Source of the DNA: an uncultured Lachnospiraceae bacterium
GTDB lineage: Bacteria > Bacillota_A > Clostridia > Lachnospirales > Lachnospiraceae
Assembly: GCA_947564305.1 (NCBI GenBank)
Contig: CANOBT010000008.1
Location: 5,150 to 69,149, forward strand
Direction: 5' to 3'
Length of the DNA: 64,000 nucleotides
Every line of letters begins with the position of its first letter. The stretch's first letter is position 1. The position numbers and the translations under genes were made by a program. A model generated the notes under the pieces. That model was not told the origin of the DNA, made no database searches, and saw only the letters and a list, made by a program, of their open reading frames with translations. This document shows positions 1-9,076 of this stretch, piece by piece.

Positions 1-502
1 GACTATGGGAGACCGTATCGTAGTTATGAAGGAGGGAGTAATCCAGCAGTTTGATACTCCTCAGAATCTCTATGAGCAGCCGGTGAACCTGTTCGTGGCA
101 GGGTTTATCGGAAGCCCGCAGATGAACTTCCTGGATGTAAAGATTGAAAAAGAAGGCAAAAAGCTTTATGCAGTGCTTGGAAAGAATAAGCTGGCAGTTC
201 CGGAATTCAAATGTCAGGCACTTGCTCCATATGCCGGAAAGAATGTGATCATGGGTCTTCGTCCGGAGGATTTCCTTGGACAGGATAAGCTGACTGAGGA
301 CAATGCAATGGATGCAGAAATGAGCTTTAGCGAGCTGTTGGGTGCAGACTACAATCTGTATATGTCAGTCAATGACATTCGGATCATTGTAAAGATTCCG
401 GCAGCCGGAGAACAGCCGGAGAGAGGTCTCTACCGGATTGCGGCAAATATGGATCACGCTCATTTCTTTGATAAAGAGACAGAGCAGGCAATCTGCCACT
501 AA
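1..502 (+). CDS. Sugar ABC transporter ATP-binding protein, C-terminal part (MsmK/UgpC type)
   Basis: Only the C-terminal part is in the window; the frame is open from base 2, so the true start lies upstream. The opening residues [19 protein letters not shown] are the stretch that follows the H-loop in MalK/MsmK/UgpC ATPases. The phrases [14 protein letters not shown] and MGLRPEDF belong to the regulatory TOBE region of that family. Walker A, signature and Walker B motifs would be upstream and cannot be checked. Such ATPases power uptake of oligosaccharides and are often shared by several sugar transporters. The neighbouring alpha-glucosidases fit a role in alpha-glucoside uptake, though the shared type could serve others. 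A long-loop stem follows the stop codon. Confidence 0.9.
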   Translation, partial: TMGDRIVVMKEGVIQQFDTPQNLYEQPVNLFVAGFIGSPQMNFLDVKIEKEGKKLYAVLGKNKLAVPEFKCQALAPYAGKNVIMGLRPEDFLGQDKLTEDNAMDAEMSFSELLGADYNLYMSVNDIRIIVKIPAAGEQPERGLYRIAANMDHAHFFDKETEQAICH

Positions 503-575
503 ATGTTAAAATTTGCTGCCATGTAAATATTGGCGGAGGAATTGTAACGGAAATGATATTGTAATAATTTTTAAG

Positions 576-645
576 AAGTCCTGAAAGAGTTTCACGATGG
601 TTTGGATAAAATCTGAATTTCGGTAATCTTTCAGGGCTTTTATTT
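576..645 (+). terminator. Probable terminator after ABC ATPase gene
   Basis: A 13-bp stem pairs 576-588 with 627-639 with one G-U pair. It has an unusually long loop of about 38 bases and is followed by a T-rich run. The long loop lowers confidence. Confidence 0.5.
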
Positions 646-742
646 TACAACATATTTTAGAAAATCATTGCCCTTTATTGACTTTTTTGCCGGACAATGG
701 TAATTTTTTTATCATCACGGACACAAACAGAGGAGGTTTCCC

Positions 743-1654
743 ATGCAGCAGCAATTATCAACTCTGAAAGAAATCCGCCCCCACGGCACGAAAGCATTTC
801 CCTGTGCCATTTACCAGACCCGCTCTGTGGGTGAAGGCGTACTTGTTAAGCATCATTGGCATGATGAAGTTGAAATTTTATATTTTTCCGGTGGTGAGTT
901 TCGCTTAGAAATCAATATGGAGCAATTCTTTATTCACTCCGAATGCCTGTATTTTATTAATCCTGGTGAATTACACAGCATTATTACGGAAAAATCCGGA
1001 AGTCTTGGAGAGGATGCCGTCGTTTTTTCACCTGGCATTTTGAGTTTTGATTCCTATGATGCTGCGCAGATGCAGCTCATCCAGCCCATACAGAATGGAA
1101 AAATACGTTTTCCGCGCTTTCTTCTGCCTGACCATCCTGCATTTGTTCCGATTTACAGCTCTTTTGAAGATATCATGCAGTCGTTTGGCACTTCAGGCAG
1201 GGATATCTCACATTGTGACGGCGCCGTTACTGACGATTTGACTAATCAGCTATATATCAAATCCTCTCTGCTGCGCATCCTCGCTGTACTTTCCAGTCAT
1301 CAGCTCTTTTCTCCTATGGAAAAAGGACACGATAAGCGGGTCGAAGGAATCAAAAAAACTTTAACTTATATCAAAGAAAATTATAAAGAAAAAATCTATA
1401 TCCGGGATCTTGCAAAAGAGGTGTGTATGAATGAACAGTATTTCTGCCGCTTTTTTAAAAAGGCGATTGGACGGTCTCCTATTGAATACCTCAATGAATA
1501 CCGTATCAAACAGTCCATCCGTCTTCTAGAAGAGACTGAGCTTCCTATTACAGAGGTCTGCCTGGAATGCGGTTATAACAATCTGGGCAATTTTCTAAGG
1601 GAGTTTCGGAAATATACCGATACCACTCCGCTGCAATACAGGAAAAAGTCATAA
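743..1654 (+). CDS. AraC-family transcriptional regulator with N-terminal cupin
   Basis: 303 residues. Residues about 30-100 look like an AraC-type cupin sensor (HHWHDEVEILYFSGG, then FINPGELHSI). Residues about 200-300 hold the double helix-turn-helix domain, with IRDLAKEVCMNEQYFCRFFKK in the first half and ITEVCLECGYNN plus FLREFRKYTDTTPLQYR in the second. Start ATG follows an AGGAGG-like site. It lies directly upstream of two alpha-glucosidase genes and downstream of a sugar ABC ATPase, so it probably senses an alpha-glucoside or its product and activates this locus. That target assignment is inference from position; the family call is firm. Confidence 0.9.
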   Translation: MQQQLSTLKEIRPHGTKAFPCAIYQTRSVGEGVLVKHHWHDEVEILYFSGGEFRLEINMEQFFIHSECLYFINPGELHSIITEKSGSLGEDAVVFSPGILSFDSYDAAQMQLIQPIQNGKIRFPRFLLPDHPAFVPIYSSFEDIMQSFGTSGRDISHCDGAVTDDLTNQLYIKSSLLRILAVLSSHQLFSPMEKGHDKRVEGIKKTLTYIKENYKEKIYIRDLAKEVCMNEQYFCRFFKKAIGRSPIEYLNEYRIKQSIRLLEETELPITEVCLECGYNNLGNFLREFRKYTDTTPLQYRKKS

Positions 1655-1681
1655 TATCGTAGTTTTTAATCAGATAAATGC

Positions 1682-1710
1682 AAGACAAGCCTGGTTTTAG
1701 ATATTATAAT
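1682..1710 (+). promoter_or_regulatory. Candidate sigma-A promoter for GH13 gene
   Basis: A perfect TATAAT at 1705-1710 with a weak -35 (AAGACA, 1682-1687) at 17 bases. A poor -35 is usual for a promoter that needs an activator such as the AraC protein upstream. Confidence 0.4.
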
Positions 1711-1748
1711 GTGTATTAAGTTCAAGCGAAAAAAATGGAGGTATCATT

Positions 1749-3413
1749 ATGACAAGAAAATGGTGGCACGACAAGGTAGCTTATCAGATTTATCCAAAGA
1801 GTTTTTATGATTCCAATGGAGACGGCATCGGCGATATCCCTGGTATTATCAGCAAACTGGATTACCTGCAGGACCTGGGTGTGGACATTATCTGGCTCTC
1901 CCCCTGTTATCCTTCCCCACTTGCAGATGAAGGCTATGACATCTCCGATTATTACGATATTGACCCACGCTTCGGCACCATGGAGGACATGGATCAGCTT
2001 CTTGCGGAAGCCAAAAAAAGAGGGATGTATATTTTAATGGACCTGGTAGTAAACCACTGCTCCGATGAGCATGAGTGGTTTAAAAAGGCATGTGAAGACC
2101 CGGAAGGAAAATATGGCAATTTCTTCTATCTGCGTGACAAAAAAGAGGGCGAGCTTCCAACTAATTGGCGCTCTTATTTCGGCGGCCCGGTATGGGAAGA
2201 CCTTCCTGGAACCAACAAGCAGTACCTGCATGTGTTCCATAAAAAGCAGCCTGACCTGAACTGGGAAAACCCGGAGCTCCGCGAGGAGGTCTATAAGAAC
2301 ATCAATTGGTGGCTGGACAAGGGGTTGGGCGGATTCCGCATTGATGCCATTATCAATATCAAAAAGGCGCTGCCATTCCGTAGTTATGAACCGGACAGGG
2401 ATGACGGACTGTGTACTATAAAAGCGATGCTGAAGGAAGCAAAGGGCATCGGTGAATTTTTGGGAGAGATGCGCGACCGTACCTTCAAAAAGTATGATGC
2501 TTTTTCTGTAGGCGAGGTATTTGATGAGAAGCCGGAAGAAATTCCGGACTTCATTGGGGATGATGGTTATTTTTCGAGTATGTTTGATTTCAATGAGACC
2601 ATATTCGGACAGAGTGGAAAGGGTTGGTACGCTGACGAGAAGATTACGCCCGATGATTATAAAAGATGCTGTTTTGAGGCACAGGCTAAGGTAGGCGATA
2701 TTGGATTTTTATCCAACATCATCGAAAACCATGATGAGCCCCGTGGTGTCAGCCGTTATATCCCTGAAGGGGACTGCTGCCCGGAGAGTAAAAAGATGCT
2801 TGCTGCTTTGAATTTTATGCTGCGCGGACTGCCATTTATTTATCAGGGGCAGGAACTTGGAATGGAAAATGTGCCGATTTCTTCCATTGATGAAGTGGAT
2901 GATATTTCTGCAATTGACGAATATCGGGTTGCAATGGATGCAGGACTTACCCCCGAAGAAGCTTTAAAGGTGATTTCCAAATACAGCCGTGACAATGCCC
3001 GTACTCCTATGCAGTGGTCCGACAAGGAAAACGCCGGATTTACCACAGGAAATCCTTGGCTGAAAGTGAATCCGAATTATACTTCTATCAACGTTGCTGC
3101 ACAGCAGGATGACCCGGATTCTGTAAGAAGTTTTTATAAAAAACTCATTGCCCTGCGCAAAAATCCGGAATACAAAGAAACTGTTGTATACGGTGCATTA
3201 GAGCCGGTATGGGAAGAGCAGCACAACCTCATGGCATATTACCGCAAAGGCGATAAGACGCTGCTGGTCATTGGCAACTACCAGAAGGAAGAGCAGACAG
3301 TCACACTCCCGTCAGCATACAAGAAAGTTTTGCTGAACAACTATCCTGATGTTGCAGAGGAGGGCAATTCTCTTTGCTTACATGGATATCAGGTATTGAT
3401 ATTGGAAATGTAG
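1749..3413 (+). CDS. GH13 alpha-glucosidase (oligo-1,6-glucosidase family, maltase-like residue)
   Basis: 554 residues, the usual length for subfamily GH13_31. It hydrolyses terminal alpha-glucosidic bonds of short oligosaccharides in the cytoplasm; there is no signal peptide. Conserved regions are all visible: DLVVNH near 98-103, nucleophile Asp199 in GGFRIDA, acid/base Glu256 in SVGEVF, and transition-state Asp329 in ENHDEPR. The residue after the nucleophile is Ala. In this family Val at that site goes with alpha-1,6 (isomaltase) activity and Ala or Thr with alpha-1,4 or broader activity, so this copy is predicted to be maltase-like. The start has GGAG just upstream. It differs from the next gene, a divergent paralog. 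Confidence 0.92.
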   Translation: MTRKWWHDKVAYQIYPKSFYDSNGDGIGDIPGIISKLDYLQDLGVDIIWLSPCYPSPLADEGYDISDYYDIDPRFGTMEDMDQLLAEAKKRGMYILMDLVVNHCSDEHEWFKKACEDPEGKYGNFFYLRDKKEGELPTNWRSYFGGPVWEDLPGTNKQYLHVFHKKQPDLNWENPELREEVYKNINWWLDKGLGGFRIDAIINIKKALPFRSYEPDRDDGLCTIKAMLKEAKGIGEFLGEMRDRTFKKYDAFSVGEVFDEKPEEIPDFIGDDGYFSSMFDFNETIFGQSGKGWYADEKITPDDYKRCCFEAQAKVGDIGFLSNIIENHDEPRGVSRYIPEGDCCPESKKMLAALNFMLRGLPFIYQGQELGMENVPISSIDEVDDISAIDEYRVAMDAGLTPEEALKVISKYSRDNARTPMQWSDKENAGFTTGNPWLKVNPNYTSINVAAQQDDPDSVRSFYKKLIALRKNPEYKETVVYGALEPVWEEQHNLMAYYRKGDKTLLVIGNYQKEEQTVTLPSAYKKVLLNNYPDVAEEGNSLCLHGYQVLILEM

Positions 3414-3455
3414 AGATATCGCGATTAAAATTTGCTATCAATTGTTTCAAAAATG

Positions 3456-3491
3456 ACACACCTGGAATCTGGAATTAGATTTCAGGTGTGT
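3456..3491 (+). terminator. Stem-loop between the two GH13 genes
   Basis: A 14-bp arm at 3456-3469 pairs with 3478-3491 with one G-U pair. No T-run follows on the + strand, so it may stabilise or process the mRNA, or terminate only partly, giving the two glucosidases different expression. Confidence 0.45.
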
Positions 3492-3531
3492 TCCAAACAA
3501 AAAATAATAAATCCGAAAGGAGCCCAAAATT

Positions 3532-5199
3532 ATGAACAGAACTTGGTGGAAGGAAGCCGTAATCTATCAGATTTATCCGCGCAGCTTTATGGACAGTAAC
3601 GGAGATGGAATCGGAGATTTAAGAGGAATTATCAGCAGGCTGGACTACTTGAAATACTTAGGGATTGATGTCATCTGGATGTCCCCTATCTACAAGTCTC
3701 CAAATGATGATAACGGTTATGATATCAGCGATTATCAGGCAATCATGGATGAATTTGGAACCATGGACGATTTTGACGAATTATTAGAAGAAGCACACAA
3801 AAGAGGTATTAAAATTGTTATGGATCTGGTGGTAAACCATACCTCTGATGAACACAAATGGTTTATGGAAAGCCGTCAGTCTGAGGATAATCCTTACCGT
3901 GACTATTACATTTGGCGTGAGGGGAAAGATGCACAGACGCCTCCAAACAACTGGGGCTCCAGCTTCAGCGGTTCTGCGTGGCAGTATGATGAAAAGGCGG
4001 GCATGTATTATCTGCATCTGTTTTCTACAAAACAGCCTGACCTCAACTGGGAGAACCCTAAAGTACGCCAGGAAGTCTTTGATATGATGACATGGTGGTG
4101 CGACAAAGGCATTGACGGTTTCCGTATGGATGTCATCAACATGATTTCCAAGGTGGAAGGCCTGCCGGACGGCGAGATTGACGGTTTATACGGAAACTTC
4201 CATCCTTACTCGGTAAATGGTCCAAAAGTTCACCAATATCTTCAGGAAATGAACGAAAAGGTGTTGTCTAAATACGACCTCATCACTGTCGGTGAGACCC
4301 CGGATGTTACGACCGAACACGCAAAGCAGTATGCAGGAGAAAATACTCACGAATTGAATATGGTATTCCAGTTTGAGCATGTACGTTCCCTTGGAAAATA
4401 TGGAAAATGGAATAACCAGAAAATGCCGCTGACAGAGCTGAAGGCGATTCTCTCACATTGGCAGATGGATTTATATGGCGAAGCATGGAACAGTCTCTAT
4501 TGGGATAATCACGATCAGCCAAGAGCGGTTTCCCGCTTCGGAGATGACCGTCCGCAGTACAGAGAAGCTTCCGCCAAAATGTTGGCTACCTGCCTTCATA
4601 TGCTGCAAGGTTCTCCCTATGTATATCAGGGTGAAGAGCTGGGCATGACCAACTACCCGTTCCAGAGTCCGGCAGATTTTCGAGATATTGAAAGTATCAA
4701 TGCCTACAAAGAATGGTGTGAAAGCGGTCATGTTTCTCACGAAGAATTCTGGCCCTGCCTCCTGTGGCTCAGCCGGGACAATGCCAGAACCCCTATGCAG
4801 TGGGATGACACAGAACAGGCGGGCTTTACAACGGGTACTCCGTGGATTGCAGTAAATCCGAATTATAAAGAAATCAACGCAAAGGCTGAAACTGAGGACC
4901 CGAATTCTGTTTTCCACTATTACAAAAAGCTGATTGCTTTAAGAAAAGAGACTCCAATTATGGTATATGGAAAATACGAGCCGCTTTTCGAGGACAGCGA
5001 AGACTGGTTTGTCTATACAAGGACACTGGACAATGAAAAACTGTTGGTAGTATGCAGCTTCACTGACCAGGAAACCACATTTACCATTCCGGAGGAATTT
5101 GCGGGCGCAGAAGTGCTTATTTCCAATATGGAAAATGTATATGATAAAGGTACGGTTACGCTAAGACCATATGAAGCATTTGTATTGTACAAAAAATAG
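3532..5199 (+). CDS. GH13 oligo-1,6-glucosidase (isomaltase-like residue)
   Basis: 555 residues, cytoplasmic, full length for GH13_31. Catalytic signatures: DLVVNH near 98, nucleophile Asp200 in DGFRMDV, acid/base Glu255 in TVGETPD, and Asp328 in WDNHDQPR. Val201 follows the nucleophile, the residue tied to alpha-1,6-glucosidase (isomaltase) specificity in this family. It is therefore expected to act on isomaltose, isomaltooligosaccharides or limit dextrins. A strong AAGGAG site precedes the ATG. Same strand as the preceding GH13 gene, separated by a stem-loop, and followed by a good terminator. The specificity call is from a single residue and needs assay; the family call is secure. Confidence 0.93.
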   Translation: MNRTWWKEAVIYQIYPRSFMDSNGDGIGDLRGIISRLDYLKYLGIDVIWMSPIYKSPNDDNGYDISDYQAIMDEFGTMDDFDELLEEAHKRGIKIVMDLVVNHTSDEHKWFMESRQSEDNPYRDYYIWREGKDAQTPPNNWGSSFSGSAWQYDEKAGMYYLHLFSTKQPDLNWENPKVRQEVFDMMTWWCDKGIDGFRMDVINMISKVEGLPDGEIDGLYGNFHPYSVNGPKVHQYLQEMNEKVLSKYDLITVGETPDVTTEHAKQYAGENTHELNMVFQFEHVRSLGKYGKWNNQKMPLTELKAILSHWQMDLYGEAWNSLYWDNHDQPRAVSRFGDDRPQYREASAKMLATCLHMLQGSPYVYQGEELGMTNYPFQSPADFRDIESINAYKEWCESGHVSHEEFWPCLLWLSRDNARTPMQWDDTEQAGFTTGTPWIAVNPNYKEINAKAETEDPNSVFHYYKKLIALRKETPIMVYGKYEPLFEDSEDWFVYTRTLDNEKLLVVCSFTDQETTFTIPEEFAGAEVLISNMENVYDKGTVTLRPYEAFVLYKK

Positions 5200-5209
5200 T
5201 TACAAATGG

Positions 5210-5252
5210 GCATCTCAGGGATTTGATAGTTCCTGAGGTGCTTTTTGTTTTG
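5210..5252 (+). terminator. Rho-independent terminator after the GH13 gene
   Basis: 12-bp stem (5210-5221 with 5230-5241), 8-base loop, followed by a T-rich tract to about 5252. Confidence 0.85.
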
Positions 5253-5353
5253 TAAAAATAGTTTCAGGGGGAAATCAACTCTTTTCTTATTGGGAAAATC
5301 GTTGTAGAATAGTAGAGGATTTATAAGTGGTTACAAAGAAAGAGGGAAGATAA

Positions 5354-6580
5354 ATGAATAAGAAGGAAGTATTAGAGATTAGAAAACAGTTTACACCGGC
5401 TAATTGTGCTATCACCCGAATCTGCGGCTGCTATGTGGACCATGAAAAGACGAAGCAGATGCAGACAAAGGATGCTTTTCTTTCTCTGCCGGAGGAAGAG
5501 GCGTTTAAGTATTTTGACATTTTTAAAAAGACACTTTCCGGCGGAATCGGACGGAACATGCTGAATATGGAATTCCCGTTAGATCAGGAGATGCCCGGCG
5601 GAACACAGGAGTTTTTGATGAAGCTGAAAGACAGTAAGCTGGAAGATGATATGCTTGTGGAGGAATTTTATGATAAGATTATCGAGAATTACATATTTGA
5701 GGGAAATTATTATATTATTTTAATTCATGCCATGTACGATATTCCGGGAAAAGCGTCCGATAATCTGGAGATGTATGATTCATCGGACTATGTATACGAA
5801 TATCTGCTGTGCAGCATTTGCCCGGTGACACTTTCCAAAGCCGGCTTATCTTACAATGCAGAGGACAATCGGATTCAGGATCGGATTCGTGACTGGATTG
5901 TGGAAGCACCGGACAAAGGATTTTTATTTCCGGCATTCAATGACCGCAATACAGATCTTCACAGCATTTTGTATTATACGAAAAAAACGCAGGACTTACA
6001 GCCGGAATTGATCGATCAGGTATTGGGGGCAAAAATGCCGATGTCAGCGGATACCCAGAAGGAGGCATTCCAGATGTTGATCGAGGATACTCTGGGCGAG
6101 GACGGCGACTATGAGATTATACGCAATATCCATGACACGCTCAATGATATGATTGCGGAGCATAAGGAGGAACCGGAGCCACTGGAGCTGGATAAGACCG
6201 ATATGAAGAAGGTGTTTGAAAACAGCGGGGTGCCTGTGGAGAATATGGAGCTGTTCGAGCAGACTTATGATGCGGCGGCAGGGGAGAAGACCTCTCTCAT
6301 GGCGGAAAATATTGCAGAGACCAGGAAATTCAATATCGAGACTCCCGATGTGGTGATCAAAGTGAATCCGGACCGGGCAGACCTGGTAGAAACCAGAGTG
6401 ATTGACGGCAGACAGTGTTTGGTCATTGCGGTAGACGACCATATAGAGGTAAACGGGATCAATGTACGGACGATAAAAAGGCCTGGAAGTGTTGAAATTG
6501 TTGGTAACATTGAGAATGTGGAAAATGCTGACGATACTGAGAATATTGGAAATATTGAGGAGACGGAGGCTGAATCATGA
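5354..6580 (+). CDS. DUF4317-family protein of unknown function
   Basis: 408 residues, no signal peptide or membrane segment. The opening (KKEVLEIRKQFTPANCAITRICGCYVD) and the later YYIILIHAMYDIP and LCSICPVTLSKAGLSYN segments match my memory of DUF4317 proteins, common in Lachnospiraceae and of unknown role. The region from about 300 on is predicted to fold separately (ETPDVVIKVNPDRADLVETR). The C-terminus is a low-complexity acidic Asn/Glu/Asp-rich tail. It overlaps the next small gene by four bases (ATGA), so the two are probably translated together. Start ATG follows GAGGGAAGATAA. Confidence 0.75.
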   Translation: MNKKEVLEIRKQFTPANCAITRICGCYVDHEKTKQMQTKDAFLSLPEEEAFKYFDIFKKTLSGGIGRNMLNMEFPLDQEMPGGTQEFLMKLKDSKLEDDMLVEEFYDKIIENYIFEGNYYIILIHAMYDIPGKASDNLEMYDSSDYVYEYLLCSICPVTLSKAGLSYNAEDNRIQDRIRDWIVEAPDKGFLFPAFNDRNTDLHSILYYTKKTQDLQPELIDQVLGAKMPMSADTQKEAFQMLIEDTLGEDGDYEIIRNIHDTLNDMIAEHKEEPEPLELDKTDMKKVFENSGVPVENMELFEQTYDAAAGEKTSLMAENIAETRKFNIETPDVVIKVNPDRADLVETRVIDGRQCLVIAVDDHIEVNGINVRTIKRPGSVEIVGNIENVENADDTENIGNIEETEAES

Positions 6581-6807
6581 GAATGATGGAGTTTACCATT
6601 GAAAATAAGGAGGCTTTTCAGATTGGGCAGGAGATGAGTATTACAGAAGGTATTTTGCCTTCTTCCTACTACTACACTCTGGAGCACATGTTGGGGATGA
6701 GTGCAAACTACCGAAGTTATGAAAGACTAAAATCCCGGAAAGGGATTGTAAAGGAAATTAAATCGACGGATAAATTTGATATCGTAGTTCTGGAATTTGA
6801 TGAATGA
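6577..6807 (+). CDS. Small hypothetical protein coupled to DUF4317 gene
   Basis: 76 residues; family not recognised. The start ATG overlaps the stop of the DUF4317 gene (ATGA at 6577-6580), and the third codon is another possible ATG. Predicted soluble. The sequence is acidic at the end (FDIVVLEFDE) and has a KGIVKEIKSTDKFDIVVLEFDE strand-rich tail like small beta-barrel proteins, but no motif suggests an activity. Immediate downstream hairpin closes the two-gene operon. Codon use looks like that of its neighbours, so it is probably real. Confidence 0.65.
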   Translation: MRMMEFTIENKEAFQIGQEMSITEGILPSSYYYTLEHMLGMSANYRSYERLKSRKGIVKEIKSTDKFDIVVLEFDE

Positions 6808-6826
6808 TTCACGCTTTTCATAAAAG

Positions 6827-6863
6827 ACTCCCAGCCACATATGTATGTGTCCGGGAGTTTTTT
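6827..6863. terminator. Bidirectional terminator between the small gene and purC
   Basis: A 14-bp imperfect stem (6827-6840 with 6845-6858) followed by six T on the + strand. On the - strand it is followed by a CTTTTAT run, so it can also end purC transcripts. Confidence 0.8.
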
Positions 6864-6865
6864 AC

Positions 6866-6911
6866 ATACCATCGTATGCGAAAGAAGCTGCCAGTGGCGC
6901 GTTTTCTGTAT
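6866..6911. repeat. Dispersed hairpin repeat, copy 1
   Basis: 46 bases that match 58802-58846 closely: both begin ATACCATCGTATGC and end CCAGTGGCGCGTTTTCTGTAT. It lies in the gap between two genes, next to a terminator. This copy has a less perfect stem than the second. A REP/BOX-like intergenic element is the simplest reading. Confidence 0.7.
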
Positions 6912-6963
6912 GGTTTGTTTCATCAATGAGATATCGGTGTAAGAATTACTTTTTAAATATTTT

Positions 6964-7824
6964 TCAGAGTTTTTCACCAGTCAGCATCTCATACCCCTGC
7001 AAGTATTTTCCAATCGTTTTTTCCACGATGTCCCCCGGCAGCGTCCAGTCATTTCCTGGATTCGCTTTGAGCCAATCCCGCGCAAACTGCTTGTCAAAGG
7101 AAGGTTGCCCGTGCCCAGGCTCATACTCGTCCGCAGGCCAGAAGCGGGAGCTGTCCGGAGTCAGCATCTCATCACCAAGGACGATATTACCGTCTTCATC
7201 TAATCCAAATTCAAACTTTGTATCTGCGATAATGATGCCGCGGCTTCTGGCATAATCTGCACATTTCTTATAAAGCGCGATGGTGTAATCGCGAAGCTTG
7301 GAAGCATATTCCTCGCCTTTGCCGGGAAAATATTTTTCCAGATGAGCGATGCTCTGTTCGTAGGAGATATTTTCGTCGTGGTCGCCGATCTCAGCCTTAG
7401 TGGATGGTGTGTAAATTGGCTCCGGTAATTGGTCGGATTCTTTCAAGCCTTCAGGAAGACGGATTCCGCATACGATGCCGTTTTCCTGATAACTTGCCCA
7501 GCCGCTGCCGGTGATATAGCCGCGTACAATACATTCAATGGGAAGCATGTTCAGTTTCCGGCACATCATACTGTTGCCGTCGAACTGAGGCTGACGGAAA
7601 TATTCCGGCATATCTGCCACATCAGTGGAAATCATGTGGTTTGGCAGGATATCTTTTGTCATGTCGAACCAGAAACGGGACATCTGTGTCAGTACGGTTC
7701 CCTTTTTGGTTACTTCATTTTTCAGAATTACATCAAAACAGCTAATACGGTCGGTTGCAACCATGATCAGGCTGTCGCCGTTATCATAAATCTCACGGAC
7801 TTTCCCTTCTTTTATCGGTTTCAT
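6964..7824 (-). CDS. purC: Phosphoribosylaminoimidazole-succinocarboxamide synthase (SAICAR synthetase)
   Basis: About 286 residues. Catalyses ATP-dependent joining of aspartate to CAIR in purine biosynthesis. Motifs of the family are plain: KEGKVREIYD at the N-terminus, VATDRISCFDV, CIVRGYITGSGW, and DTKFEFG. The length suits the longer SAICAR synthetase type seen in Clostridia and yeast. A GTG three codons upstream (7833) is in frame, but the AGAGAGG site sits against it and is 8 bases from the ATG at 7824, so the ATG is chosen. It stands alone on the - strand; no other pur gene is in the window. Confidence 0.95.
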   Translation of the reverse strand: MKPIKEGKVREIYDNGDSLIMVATDRISCFDVILKNEVTKKGTVLTQMSRFWFDMTKDILPNHMISTDVADMPEYFRQPQFDGNSMMCRKLNMLPIECIVRGYITGSGWASYQENGIVCGIRLPEGLKESDQLPEPIYTPSTKAEIGDHDENISYEQSIAHLEKYFPGKGEEYASKLRDYTIALYKKCADYARSRGIIIADTKFEFGLDEDGNIVLGDEMLTPDSSRFWPADEYEPGHGQPSFDKQFARDWLKANPGNDWTLPGDIVEKTIGKYLQGYEMLTGEKL

Positions 7825-7953
7825 CTCGTACACCTCTCTATTCTTCGTTTTCAGTCACCCAGGATGAAAATGCCGGGATTCAGAATATCATTCATCCGGC
7901 AAGTCAACCCTATATATAGCTAAACAGATTTTGTAACAAAAATCAATATGAAA

Positions 7954-7996
7954 TTCTTAATAAAATTTAAGAAATTGTTGTCACGGTTTTTAAGAA
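7954..7996. promoter_or_regulatory. Putative regulator-binding repeats upstream of the GT2 operon
   Basis: TTCTTAA at 7954-7960 is inverted relative to TTTAAGAA at 7966-7973. A second TTTAAGAA lies at 7989-7996, 23 bases (about two helical turns) from the first. The spacing suggests a response-regulator dimer site, but the bases are AT-rich and chance is possible. Confidence 0.35.
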
Positions 7997-8086
7997 GTAA
8001 GGGCTAAAGTAGGGTTATAGCAAAGAAGTTAGAAAAGTGAAACGGTCTGTGGAGAGCAGAATCCGACTGAGATTTAGGAAGAGGAG

Positions 8087-9076
8087 ATGAATTTAGACAT
8101 GAAGAAAATCAGCATTATAATCCCTTGTCTGAACGAGGAGGAGGCTTTGCCGGTATACTACCAGAAAATGTCTGCTGTCATGGAGCAGATGGCAGAGGTG
8201 GAATTTGAACTGCTATTTGTAGATGATGGTTCTACAGACGGCACATTGAATCTGATGAAAGAGATGAATCAGAAGGATGGAAGGTGCTGTTTCCTGTCAT
8301 TTTCCAGGAATTTTGGGAAAGAGGCGGCCATTTATGCGGGACTGAAAAATGCCAAAGGTGACTTTGTGGCTGTCATGGATGTAGATTTGCAGGACCCGCC
8401 GGAGCTTTTGCCGGAAATGTACCGGGTGATTACCGAAGACGGGTATGAGTGTGTGGCAGCAAAGCGTTCCACGAGAACCGGGGAACCAAAGATTCGCTCT
8501 TTTCTCTCAGACAAGTTTTATCAGTTTATCAACCATATTTCCAGAGTGCGCCTTGTAAGCGGGGCCAGGGACTACCGGCTGATGAGCCGGAAGATGGTGA
8601 ATGCAGTTTTAGAAATGAGTGAGTACAACCGATTCTCGAAAGGAATTTTTGAATGGGTCGGGTTTGAAACAAAATGGCTGGAATATGAAAATGTAGAGAG
8701 GGCAGCAGGGGAGACGAAATGGTCTGTGCGCAAGCTGTTCTGGTATTCTCTGGAGGGCATCACAGGATTTTCTGTTGCGCCGCTTTCACTGGCGTCAGTC
8801 ATGGGAATGGTGTTCTGCGCTCTTTCCTTCCTGATGATACTATTTATCATTGTGCGTACACTGGTGTGGGGAGACCCGGTATCAGGATGGCCCTCTCTGG
8901 TGTGTATCATTTTTCTGGTCAGTGGGATTCAACTGTTTTGTACAGGGATTGTGGGGCAGTATTTATCGAAAACCTACCTGGAAACCAAACACCGCCCGGT
9001 ATTCATTTTAAAAGAGTGCAGTCAGGAAGAAAATGAGGGGGTCAAAGGAAATCTCGAAAGCTGCGGACAGTCATGA
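8087..9076 (+). CDS. GtrB/DPM1-like family 2 glycosyltransferase
   Basis: 329 residues. The N-terminal GT-A domain opens ISIIIPCLNEEEALP, contains FVDDGSTDGT, and carries the DVDLQDPPE metal and nucleotide-sugar motif near 100. Two membrane segments lie in the C-terminal third (around 232-255 and 265-290). This is the layout of polyisoprenyl-phosphate glycosyltransferases, which load a sugar on undecaprenyl phosphate at the inner face of the membrane. A second ATG at 8099 gives the more usual MKKISIII opening; AGGA at 8077 favours 8087. The stop overlaps the start of the YfhO-like gene by four bases, a likely functional pair for cell-envelope or teichoic acid glycosylation. Confidence 0.9.
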   Translation: MNLDMKKISIIIPCLNEEEALPVYYQKMSAVMEQMAEVEFELLFVDDGSTDGTLNLMKEMNQKDGRCCFLSFSRNFGKEAAIYAGLKNAKGDFVAVMDVDLQDPPELLPEMYRVITEDGYECVAAKRSTRTGEPKIRSFLSDKFYQFINHISRVRLVSGARDYRLMSRKMVNAVLEMSEYNRFSKGIFEWVGFETKWLEYENVERAAGETKWSVRKLFWYSLEGITGFSVAPLSLASVMGMVFCALSFLMILFIIVRTLVWGDPVSGWPSLVCIIFLVSGIQLFCTGIVGQYLSKTYLETKHRPVFILKECSQEENEGVKGNLESCGQS

